Positions 55,426 through 64,000 of a DNA stretch of 64,000 nt are shown piece after piece. Where the stretch lies: NCBI GenBank assembly GCA_021030915.1, contig JAGEMR010000014.1:248001-312000 (forward strand). The letters are read 5' to 3'. A model generated the notes under the pieces. The model was not told the origin of the DNA, searched no databases, and saw nothing but the letters and a program-made list of their open reading frames with translations. This DNA is from Astrothelium macrocarpum (taxonomy: Eukaryota > Ascomycota > Dothideomycetes > Trypetheliales > Trypetheliaceae). How positions within the stretch are numbered: position 1 is the first letter of the stretch; each line of letters begins with the position of its first letter. The translations under genes and the position numbers were made by a program.

Positions 55426-58400
55426 TCAGACCGACACTGTTCGTCGTACAGACATGTTAGGTTTTTGTGCGTAGCAGATTAGCAATTTAAAGCCAGTGCC
55501 ATGCGCCTCGCATTCTTGAAGGAAGGCTGGATCATCCCAGATGCTCTCGCTCGTATCATCGTCCGAAAGAAAGGGAGTTTCGAAACAGCTCGACCACCAC
55601 CATCGGCCAACCCGAGCTACCATCTTGGTGACACCAACGCTGCTACCCTTGGTGGTGGAATCGGATCTCAAGATGTCACCAAAGGAATTGCTCGACGCTC
55701 TCGCATCATCTTTGCCTTTGGTATTTTGGGTTCTGGTCGCCTTGTCCCTCGATTCTCGCTTGGCCTCGGATGTGCCGTCTTTAGCAAAGGTCTGATCGCC
55801 GCTCTCGGATGACGTAGGCGAGGAGGCTGCGCTATCGACGATGCCAGCAGCAGGCACAGCGACGACACAACGATTGATGCCTTCGTATCCTCGCATACCT
55901 AACAAGCGTAGCGTGCTATCGCCCTTTGGCTTCAAACAAACGTCGCACTGTTTGGCCTGCATTTTCATCTTCAATTGGCGCACAGCTCGCCTCGCCATGT
56001 TACCCATATTGAGCAAATCGATATCGAGAATTGAGAGTTCGAGATGACCGCCGGGGCGAAGGACTCTTTTGCATTCTGAGAGCGCCGTGCGGAAGGCGGT
56101 TTCAGATGTCGCGATGGGGAAGCGAAAGACGACAGCAGCGAAGAAGCCACGCGGAAAGGGAAATGGAGAGGAAATAGAGGGGTGGTGAATGTGACGGTGG
56201 TTGGACAAGGACTGCCAAGCGCTGGCAGCACTGCTTTGAGTCGAAGTTGGAGTAGGGCCGAGGTTGTAGACAGTGGCATTGGGGTATGTAAGAGCGCAGT
56301 AGTAGGACCAATCCTTGCCAAGGCCATCAATGATCAGAACCCGATTATCCTTGCCATCCTTTACTTCAGAATGTGCAGGACTGAAAAGAACGCGACCAAA
56401 TGAGAGCCATTTGCTTGTCATCAAAGCCCCAAATCGAAGATTTGCTTGTTCAAACATATCTTCACTCTCGCGCTTGACGGCCTTGGTTGTGGTCGGAGCT
56501 GGCAGACTGAGCTCAGTGGCAGTGGCAGATCTGGAGTGACTTGAGCTGGCAGGTGATTGAACCGTTGGAGACAGACTAAACCGTGTTGCGGTCGAGCTCG
56601 GTCTGGTCGAGGGTGGCAGACTTAATCTGTCCTTCTTCGGCTCACTTAGGCTCACATTTCTCTCAGCGTAGCCTTTGATGAGCTCGGTAAAGCCTGAACC
56701 GCGGGTACCATCGGAATGAAGCGCAGATAAGAAACTTGAACGCTGATGTCGTATTTGTGGGGTAGTCAATGGAGCTGTTGAAGATCGACGAATTGGGTCG
56801 GCGAATATGTCAGTGTTGCGCGTTTCGCTGGGTTGAATCTCGCTATCCGTGTTATTGGTGGTTGCTATGACCGGGTCTTTGGAAGACGAGCTTGCTTGGT
56901 ATTGAAAGGGTTCGCCAAGTGCAGACTTTGCAGAGGCTGGTTCGTCCGCTGGAGATATCACATCATCGATAAGGTCGTCATACTCGTTCCACACATCCTC
57001 AGCAGTTGGGCCCGTAGTCACTTGTGGCGAGAAAACAAACGCTTGTCCTGGAAAGCTACCATTCCCGGAGCTGCTTGTATAAGAGAGCTCAGAGTTCTTG
57101 CGTGGGGGGAACGAGAAGAACTCAGGTGGATTGGTGATATCGGTTGCGCAGATAGTTGCTGCAGTTGAAATCGCTTGATTTGGGCCAGCCCCATCTTTGC
57201 CAGGACCAGACAGCCCAGGAGACAGTGTTTGAGAGACCGACTCGCGCTTGACCATGGTTGGACTTATTTGTTTGACAGAATCGCTTCGTGACCTTCGGTT
57301 CACATTAGGTCGAGGTTGGCCAGTAGCGAATGGCCGCGAAAACGACTGATCCGGAAGTTTTCGATCACGGTCACGCTTGGAGACAACTTGAGGAATGCGA
57401 CCAATTTGTGCCAATCTACTGGGTCGCCCGGGAGAATCGGATGGAGACACCCTACTTGGAGAGAGGGCCTCGGAGGGCACAGCCACTACGGTAGCCATAT
57501 TTGTTACAAGTGTAGATTGTTCCTGATGAATCTTGGTGTCGTTGGATGGCTTATCTATTTCTTTTGGATCCTCCTTAGTCTGCAATCTATCAGGCTGAAT
57601 CGTGACCTTTACCAAATGATCTTGCGGAGAAAATGGTCGACCAAGCGTTGGAGGTGATGGCAAGAGCATGGAGTGAATTGGGCGTCTGCCATTCTGAGCT
57701 GTTGCAAGATTGCTTGTTTGTGTTTCTCCTTTCTTATCGCCGTCCTCCTCAAAGACATTGGGAGGATTTGACCAGACACCCAATGGTGGAATTGGCTGCA
57801 TTTGGGGATCATCGAATTCGTCGACAGAGGAGTAATCCCCTGCATCCTGCATCATCCTCTCGATATCATCTATGTCGAGGCGCTCTTCATCGTGAATCAT
57901 TGCATAGTGCGGCCCAAATTGATTTGGAAGCTGACGTGAGTCTAGTGCTGACTTTGCCACCTCTTCATCCCTTTTCGTCGTGTTGTGCGTTCTCTGAAAA
58001 AAGTTCCACCGTTTGGTCGATTTCGAGATGGCCTTGGCTTGACCCAAATTTGTGTCATTAATGTCATTGACTTTGCTTGCTTGCGCTTGATTATCCACTA
58101 ATTCGCCCGGCGGTTTCTGTCCGAGAAGTCTGCCTTTGAGCGGTGACGGAGAACGAAAAGGTCGCGCCTTGCTTTTAGGAGGCAATGGCGGCTTGTCGTC
58201 GCTGCTCCTTCTTGAATCGCCTTCTGAGAGCTGAGGAGTACTCTGATTACTTGTATTGCTTACGAGATCCCAGCTCGTCCGGTCGCTTTTGACGGACGTG
58301 CCCTCGCCTCTGAGAATGACAGGGCTTAATCTTTCTGACAAGAATTCATCCATAGGAGATTCGCCAGTGTTACTGCCAAAGCTGCTTTTCCGGTTGGATG

Positions 58401-60162
58401 GTGGCCTTCCCACGCTTCCAGTTGTGCTGCCAGCGCTTGGAGGTCGCCCATTACTATCAACGCTCGAAACACTGATTCGCCGACCACGTAGAGGCCGTCT
58501 CCCATATCCTTCATGACCAGTACCGGCCATTGGTCCCTTCCTAGGCTCTCTCTTCGGACGCTCCTGGATTGCTGTATGTTCACCTTTGGCCCGTCTTGAA
58601 AAGAAACCGAAGCGAGAAGCCTTGTTAGAATTTTGACCAGCAGATAGTGATGCTTCCGCTTCGCTATCACTTGCCGGTACGTCGGCATAGGGTGGAGCTT
58701 TGGCCAATTTGTTGGTCCTTTGTTCCAGGGGTGTTGCAGACCTTGAAAGAGGTACATTAGCTGGGGAAGCATTCCTGGATGAGAGTTTTCCATCGACTTG
58801 ATTACGGCGTCTTGTGGTTTCATTGTTGAGGGACGCGAGGCTATCGCTAGAAACGTTTGTTGGTCCACCAGAAGTTTTGGTCCCCGCGGAACCTTGTCGT
58901 CTATGATACGCATTGAAGAATGGGGATAGGTTACTCTGGACAATCGGTGATGGTTCTCGTGAGCCAAGAGTGGGCGTTCCATCCCTGCTCGGTCTCACAG
59001 GTCTCTCAGGTTTGTTGGTCGCTTTGGGTATAGGTGGGTCAGTGAGAAGATGAGCAAGTTCGGGAGGTGTTTGGATTGTAGGACGATCTTTACTTTCTTG
59101 TTTCGAACCTTGTATTCCAACTTGGGAGGTCTTTATTGGCGCGATTGACGACAAATTGGACGTTTCCTGCACGGCCGCGAGCCCTGGTGTCTCGGTAACC
59201 GACGGAGGATTATCTGGAGTCGTTTTTCGACGAACGACTGGAGGACGAGTTTGCTGTGAAGGGCTGACGGTCCGCATACGCGAAGTGAACTTCGATGACA
59301 GAATACCAGGGGAATAGGACGACATGGATGTAGGAGTAGATGCATGACTGAACACTCCTGGCGACTCCGAGTAACGAGTCGAGGGGCTTGTTGACATGGG
59401 TACGCAAGGTGTGCGCGGTGGAGCCGTTATCTCAGGAATATGTAGCTCAGGATTGGGATGGACTTCTGCAGGTCTCTCAATTTGCTCATGTTTTGTCGAT
59501 GAGAAGTATGAATCCTCCGGAGAGATGGGCTGTGGTGAAGCTGATGGTATCGATATCCCTAATATGGAGCCCTCCCACTTTTTGCCATTGGACTTCAACG
59601 TGCCCTCTGACCCCAGGTTCGATATTGAATCATTTCGATCTTCATAACTGGTGGCGGCATATTTTTCAATTGTAGACGGTTTCCTCCTGAGCGTATTGTG
59701 GCGGGGACTGTCGTTGGTGGAAATGGATGATCCCGATGTCAGCGACGGAGTCTGCAAACTCGAACTTCTTCCGCCATCATCTCTTGGAATCTGAACTGTT
59801 GGTGACTTGGTCTTTACTGGGGGGTTCTTAGAGGCGAAACCACTGCGCGACAAGCCTTCCATCCTGCTTGCAGGTTGGGACTTGGGTCCTCGAGGGCCTG
59901 ATGTTGTAGTACTCTGCCGACCTGACCGCCCCATATCCGATGATACTGTATTGCCGGTCGTGTTTCCTCTACTTCGAGGTTGAGGCGATGCGCGAGAGAG
60001 GTGAGGGCCATTTGGCATTGTGGCTGCAATACCTCTTGTGGGTAGTTTCGATGAAGGCATCCTTGGATTTCCTGGCCGCGGAATCTCAGAACTAGTTGGG
60101 AAGCTTGAAGGGGGTCTGTAGGACGACATTTCGGATGCTTGCACAGTACGACGCTCACTCAT
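55426..60162 (-). CDS. Large disordered protein with C-terminal SAM-dependent methyltransferase domain
   Basis: An uninterrupted frame of 1578 residues. The first ~1250 residues are low-complexity, rich in Ser, Pro, Arg and Thr, with many SP/TP sites (SPSDSPGRPSR, RSRSDSVKQISPT and similar), indicating heavy phosphorylation and disorder. A folded domain begins near 1270 (DMFEQANLRFGALMTSKWLS). The methyltransferase core shows VLIIDGLGKDWSYYCALTYP (motif I with nucleotide loop), NATVYNLGP, FAAVVFRFPIA (motif IV-like) and CKRVLRPGGHLELSILDIDL (the class I RVLRPGG motif). An insertion KQCDVCLKPKGDSTLRLLGM and a C-terminal WDDPAFLQECEAHGTGFKLL follow. Class I methyltransferases use SAM; the acceptor is unknown. 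Orthologous layouts occur in other ascomycetes. Regulation of cell polarity or signalling is possible from the long phospho-tail, but not shown. Confidence 0.85.
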   Translation of the reverse strand: MSERRTVQASEMSSYRPPSSFPTSSEIPRPGNPRMPSSKLPTRGIAATMPNGPHLSRASPQPRSRGNTTGNTVSSDMGRSGRQSTTTSGPRGPKSQPASRMEGLSRSGFASKNPPVKTKSPTVQIPRDDGGRSSSLQTPSLTSGSSISTNDSPRHNTLRRKPSTIEKYAATSYEDRNDSISNLGSEGTLKSNGKKWEGSILGISIPSASPQPISPEDSYFSSTKHEQIERPAEVHPNPELHIPEITAPPRTPCVPMSTSPSTRYSESPGVFSHASTPTSMSSYSPGILSSKFTSRMRTVSPSQQTRPPVVRRKTTPDNPPSVTETPGLAAVQETSNLSSIAPIKTSQVGIQGSKQESKDRPTIQTPPELAHLLTDPPIPKATNKPERPVRPSRDGTPTLGSREPSPIVQSNLSPFFNAYHRRQGSAGTKTSGGPTNVSSDSLASLNNETTRRRNQVDGKLSSRNASPANVPLSRSATPLEQRTNKLAKAPPYADVPASDSEAEASLSAGQNSNKASRFGFFSRRAKGEHTAIQERPKREPRKGPMAGTGHEGYGRRPLRGRRISVSSVDSNGRPPSAGSTTGSVGRPPSNRKSSFGSNTGESPMDEFLSERLSPVILRGEGTSVKSDRTSWDLVSNTSNQSTPQLSEGDSRRSSDDKPPLPPKSKARPFRSPSPLKGRLLGQKPPGELVDNQAQASKVNDINDTNLGQAKAISKSTKRWNFFQRTHNTTKRDEEVAKSALDSRQLPNQFGPHYAMIHDEERLDIDDIERMMQDAGDYSSVDEFDDPQMQPIPPLGVWSNPPNVFEEDGDKKGETQTSNLATAQNGRRPIHSMLLPSPPTLGRPFSPQDHLVKVTIQPDRLQTKEDPKEIDKPSNDTKIHQEQSTLVTNMATVVAVPSEALSPSRVSPSDSPGRPSRLAQIGRIPQVVSKRDRDRKLPDQSFSRPFATGQPRPNVNRRSRSDSVKQISPTMVKRESVSQTLSPGLSGPGKDGAGPNQAISTAATICATDITNPPEFFSFPPRKNSELSYTSSSGNGSFPGQAFVFSPQVTTGPTAEDVWNEYDDLIDDVISPADEPASAKSALGEPFQYQASSSSKDPVIATTNNTDSEIQPSETRNTDIFADPIRRSSTAPLTTPQIRHQRSSFLSALHSDGTRGSGFTELIKGYAERNVSLSEPKKDRLSLPPSTRPSSTATRFSLSPTVQSPASSSHSRSATATELSLPAPTTTKAVKRESEDMFEQANLRFGALMTSKWLSFGRVLFSPAHSEVKDGKDNRVLIIDGLGKDWSYYCALTYPNATVYNLGPTPTSTQSSAASAWQSLSNHRHIHHPSISSPFPFPRGFFAAVVFRFPIATSETAFRTALSECKRVLRPGGHLELSILDIDLLNMGNMARRAVRQLKMKMQAKQCDVCLKPKGDSTLRLLGMRGYEGINRCVVAVPAAGIVDSAASSPTSSESGDQTFAKDGTSEAKRESRDKATRTQNTKGKDDARASSNSFGDILRSDSTTKGSSVGVTKMVARVGRWWWSSCFETPFLSDDDTSESIWDDPAFLQECEAHGTGFKLLICYAQKPNMSVRRTVSV

Positions 60163-62744
60163 CCAGACAAATCAAATCTTCAAATGTAGTGACACGTCCG
60201 TGAGCAACGGCACACGATCTTATGAGGAAGCTGACTGCATCGTCTAGTACAACTAAGGACTGAATGTCAGTATCATTCGTAAAGGTTCCAGATACGGAAC
60301 CAGAGACGGAGTAGTAATCGTTTTAAGAAATGGTCCGTACCAACAAATCAATTCTACTCCACTTCGGTGGAGCAATATATCTCTATATCGATTGCCTTGC
60401 CAGGTATGCGGACAGACGCAACAGGGTCCAGTGAATAGTCTTGCTTCATCAATCATCGAAGCTCCACGAGTTTGAGAAGTGAGTCCGCCTGCATATGTCC
60501 AGCTTGCGGTTGGCAGGGGCCTTAACGCTGGCCAGCCTCGAAAGGCAGTTGGTGTTGGCAACGTGAACTTGTGAAGAATTATGTTGATAGAACGAGATGG
60601 AAATCCTGGTAAATTCCGAGAAGAACTGGCGGATGTGGGGACAAGACCTTTTTGCCCAACAGCGCACGCGGTACGAAAGTCTGGAGGCGGGTTCTTTGGT
60701 GGCGCTAGTGGAATCTCTGGGCAAAGACGGTATATTTACTTTTTTGGGGGTTCGTGGACGCGACTCTTGGTCAAAAGCCGGGAGCTTGGTGGCAACCAAT
60801 TCCGGCTTCCGTCTGCTGGTGGGGTGCTCGCATTTCTACTCCCTCGAAGATCGCTGCCTGTCACAGAAAGGTAGAGGTACACGGACGTTTGTCAATGAAG
60901 TTGTCAGCTGAGGTACCTGGGCGGCTGCGAAGTCGTGCGTCTGAGTAGCGTTCCCATCACCAGGGCCTTACATGTCCAGAGGCGCGGAGAGAGTGCCGGC
61001 ATGAACGCTATCCAGCATGGTTACAGATAGTTGGAGCGCTTGAGACCGGCCGAAGGCGCTTCGCGCAGAGCAGAGAAGCGTTGGTGGAAGGGGGCGAAGT
61101 ATCGTTGTACCTCTGATTGCAGCGTTCACGGACGAATCGCGTTCTAGAATAGACCTTCTCCGCTGCCATTGGGGAGAATGCCACGAGCGAGCGTCGGGCC
61201 ACAGGCAGTTGGAAATCTCCACCGTCGCGCCGCGTCGAAAATCCTCAAGGATGTGCATCTGCAGAGATGCACGGATGCACGCTGCAGTCAGCCCAAAGCG
61301 ACGGTTTGGATAACCTCTATCCAGTCGGGGAAAGATGAATCCATCGTCGGTGGCGCAGAAGCTGAGCCTTGAGCACTTAGTCTCCAAGTGCGTGCGCAAT
61401 GGCCACCGCCGAGACCAAAACTTCTCCTCTATCCCCGGGGAATATTCTGGTGAGCTATGACGTTTCGTGCTTGCTCTCGGTTGCTCGAATACCGGCAACA
61501 GACTTGAGACAGAAGACCAGCAAGGACTTTGGACTGACCGGCCTTCTGCCAGCGTTGCATAGTGGTTGACTTGGCAGACACGCAGTATTGCAGCCAGCCA
61601 CGCCACTGCATTTACCTCTTCTGTCGCCTTGCATTCGACCTCATCTATCAGAGTATTTGCTTCTGTACAGGTACAAGCCAACATTGTCTTGAAAAGTCCC
61701 TGATGATAATAGTCGGGAACTAGGATTCGGTCCGCTATGGAAACGGGGAGTCAGCACCAGTCTTCCTCCCCGATAACCATGACCTTGTGTGCTCTTGTTG
61801 AGGCGCTGACACAGCGTCTGATTCGCTCAGCAAAAGCTCAGAGAAATTTCCGATACTAGCTTCTTAGGCAGTTGGTTAGGCGTTGTTTGCCTCTGAGCTT
61901 CTCGCTTTGAACCCCAGAAATGAACAGCTGGTTGCCTGTCTCTAGAATATTCTTCTTCAAGCATATGCCTTGCAGAACGAGAGTTTCTAGAATGATTCCT
62001 GATCTGCGCCGCATGCAGATGCTGGAAAGTGGAGAATGCTTTGCCTGCCAAGTCATTCACATTGTGGCGCAGTGTGCGGACTGCGCCACGCCACCGACAT
62101 TGCATGACTCGCACGTCCTTGTGGAGGACGTTGTAATCTGGGGATGAGATGCCCGTGCCTGCCGCTTTTCCCACAAGTTTTCACATTTGGAAGACATCCT
62201 CGTCCTGTCATTATGGTGTGGCACGCAGTGGATTCACCACACCACCCCGTTATCACATGACTGAATTTTCATGCGAGATGGTCACAGTTACTAACCAATC
62301 GTTCTAGTAAAGCGCCAGGCTTTCACACGCTTAGCATCGGTTAAGTCGCCGAGACATGACTAGCGGCAAGGGATCAGAATGCATCATCAAGTGGATCTAT
62401 GATCTCCAGGTTTCGCGTACGCTGACTGAAGCGGGACGACCCTCGATCATCCTGTCAGATGGTCCCTCTGTGGGGCACGTACAGGGGGCCATTCAAGATT
62501 TTTCTAAAGCTTCCTCCTAGCCGCCCGCCATATGTGACGACTGCTGCAGGAGTAAGCCATGGTGCATCAGATATCGCACGGTAAGTCCGTGTACGAAAAG
62601 TCAATAGTGCTCGACGATGTAGCAGTACCCTCTGATTTGTAGGCTATGTAGCAAAGAATTGGACTAACGAGGTATCCGGTGATGATTGCCCAGGTTCCTC
62701 GGAGCTCATCAAAACAGGATGAGATTCTGCCAAGAACGTCTTGT
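60163..62744. other. Long interval without supported gene
   Basis: About 2.6 kb. A 238-codon minus-strand ATG frame (60968-61684) and a 54-codon plus-strand frame (62356-62520) are open but show no domain, homology pattern or splice partners. Presumed promoter of the large methyltransferase gene near 60163-60600. Confidence 0.4.
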
Positions 62745-63950
62745 TTACTCTGTCAAAAATGGAAATTGCGGTAATTTCGTACTGCGTGCATTCTCAACGC
62801 TGTAGAGATTGCGATCGTAAAGCTCCTGTTGAATAACCTTCGCACGTCCAACCTCCTTGTGCTCGGCGAATCGCGTTCTCCGTCGCCTATGTAGCTTCAC
62901 ATTAGTCAATTCCGATAGTCTCTCATCGTCTTGCAGAGATGTGTGAAGCTTTTTTGGCTTCGGTTTAGTGAGGAGATTGTCGAGGAGTTCATGTGATGTG
63001 CCGCTTCTCTGAATGACTGGATCGGATATGCGCTTCCCAGTGAGCTGCATGACCCTCTTCACAACCTGCATTGTATTAGTGCTGTCATATTCTGTTGAAC
63101 CAAAGGAATCTTTAGAATGGCATACGGTGAATTTAAAACTTGGATCCCTAAGAGGCACGTCCACCCACGATTGCTCTGTCTGCAAGTTATTTTCTGTGCC
63201 ATTTCCCGAACTTGTATGTGCTATTGAACTTTTATGGCCTGGTTCGATATCTAGCAAGTTGCCGGAAGAGATGGGAATCGCTTCAAAGAAGAGCTCGCTT
63301 CCGTCCTTCCGCGTGGTGCTCAAAGAAACACTCCGTGTATCCTGCGATACTGTAATCCGGGCTTCATCAAACCTTTGTCCCACCTCCGCGAATTCGGAAA
63401 TGTCTTGACCTCCTGAGCCTCTCATCACAAGAGTTTCCACGACCGCTCGACGGATAGCTTTTAAGGGGTCCTCGCTATATTCTTTCGCATCTGAAAATTT
63501 CGCACCCGAAAGAAATCTAAAACCAGACTCTTGTAAGATGACGATGCTCAAAATCATCCAGAAAGCTTACGTTTGGAAAGGTTTGGGTATCTTCTGTTTG
63601 TCTCGCCAGGCCTTTCCCCCAACGCGCTCAAGCCCATACCAAGTAGAAGCTGGCTCATAAACATCACCAAGATGCCCTTCTCCTTTAGCCTCTACAGGGC
63701 CTTTCTCATCGATCGGCGTGGCCAAAGATGATCCGTCAGAAGGATCGCTCTGATTAGTCTTCGTTGAGAGAGATTTGATGTCGTCAAGACGTCGAGATGC
63801 TGCGGTGAAGGATCGACGTCCAGTTAGGTTGGGCGCGAATTGTTGAATTCGGTATTTACACGTGGGGCAAATCCATCGTGGCTTTGGAGCAGATTTCAAG
63901 GAAGCCGCAGCTGAGTTCAGGGGATATAGAAATGACCGTGAGTATACCAT
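62745..63950 (-). CDS. Mitochondrial large ribosomal subunit protein mL50-like
   Basis: Two exons on the minus strand, 63950-63571 and 63516-62745, giving 383 residues. The intron is 54 bases, GTAAGC to TTTTAG, and its removal joins PKPFQT to FLSGAKFSDAKE in phase. The N-terminus MVYSRSFLYPLNSAAASLKS followed by RRSFTAASRRLDD is a mitochondrial presequence, with a CPTCKYR pair. The segment YEPASTWYGLERVGGKAWRD is the recognisable fungal mL50 core (Ribosomal L50 family), followed by EDPLKAIRRAVVETLVM. The protein binds the mitochondrial large ribosomal subunit. The C-terminus is long and basic (KLHRRRRTRFAEHKE). The assignment rests on the presequence and the core segment. Confidence 0.72.
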
Positions 63951-64000
63951 TTCGAGGCAATAGTGTATGAAGCTTGAGCTATGAAGCTGTCGTCCAGAAA

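Noticed and set aside
60968..61684. 238-codon minus-strand ATG frame
   Set aside because: No recognisable domain, odd mix of Cys/Arg/Ser, no splice context; could be real but cannot be supported.
62356..62520. 54-codon plus-strand ATG frame
   Set aside because: Short, no homologous pattern, no supporting promoter or exons.
63541..63557. ATG start of a separate gene for the mL50 second exon
   Set aside because: The frame joins the presequence exon through a good 54-base intron, so a separate gene is unnecessary.

Overview
The window is nuclear DNA from a filamentous ascomycete (Pezizomycotina). The evidence is short GT-AG introns of about 47-90 bases inside almost every gene, and fungus-restricted families: a PTH11-like rhodopsin-fold receptor, a DUF7708-type NB-ARC protein, a DUF7729-type GPI protein and a pisatin-demethylase-like P450. 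The sequence does not settle the class. Exon coordinates below were derived by hand from splice signals, reading phase and family resemblance.

Region 1 (1-8 kb) is mostly housekeeping on the minus strand: the start of a PHO85-type cyclin-dependent kinase (cut by the window edge), a four-helix membrane protein, a secreted aldose 1-epimerase, S-formylglutathione hydrolase and RNA polymerase subunit RPB6. Region 2 (9-24 kb) is gene-poor: a P450, a PTH11-like receptor, an atypical short-chain dehydrogenase and a PrnB/indoleamine-dioxygenase-like protein, separated by kilobases of non-coding or decayed sequence with diverged repeats near 17.8-18.9 kb.

Region 3 (24-32 kb) holds TFIIIA, a GPI-anchored serine-rich protein and a TPR protein. 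Region 4 (32.6-49.8 kb) is the most interesting. A 280-residue protein resembling fungal gasdermins is transcribed divergently from a TPR-CHAT protein with an intact His/Cys caspase-like dyad. Close by are a C-terminally membrane-anchored protein, a DUF7708-NB-ARC-TPR NLR-like receptor, and a protein joining an NLR-type N-terminal helical domain to four DUF3395-like repeats. A DNA alkyltransferase, a small cysteine-containing secreted protein and dipeptidyl peptidase III are interspersed. The layout fits a regulated-cell-death or heterokaryon-incompatibility locus in which a protease activates a pore-forming protein.

Region 5 (50-64 kb) holds a DHH phosphoesterase with a C-terminal PCNA-binding-like motif, a Baeyer-Villiger-type flavin monooxygenase with an internal GC shift, a 1578-residue disordered protein with a C-terminal methyltransferase domain, and a mitochondrial ribosomal protein mL50-like gene. 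I saw no rRNA, confident tRNA, CRISPR array or intact transposon.
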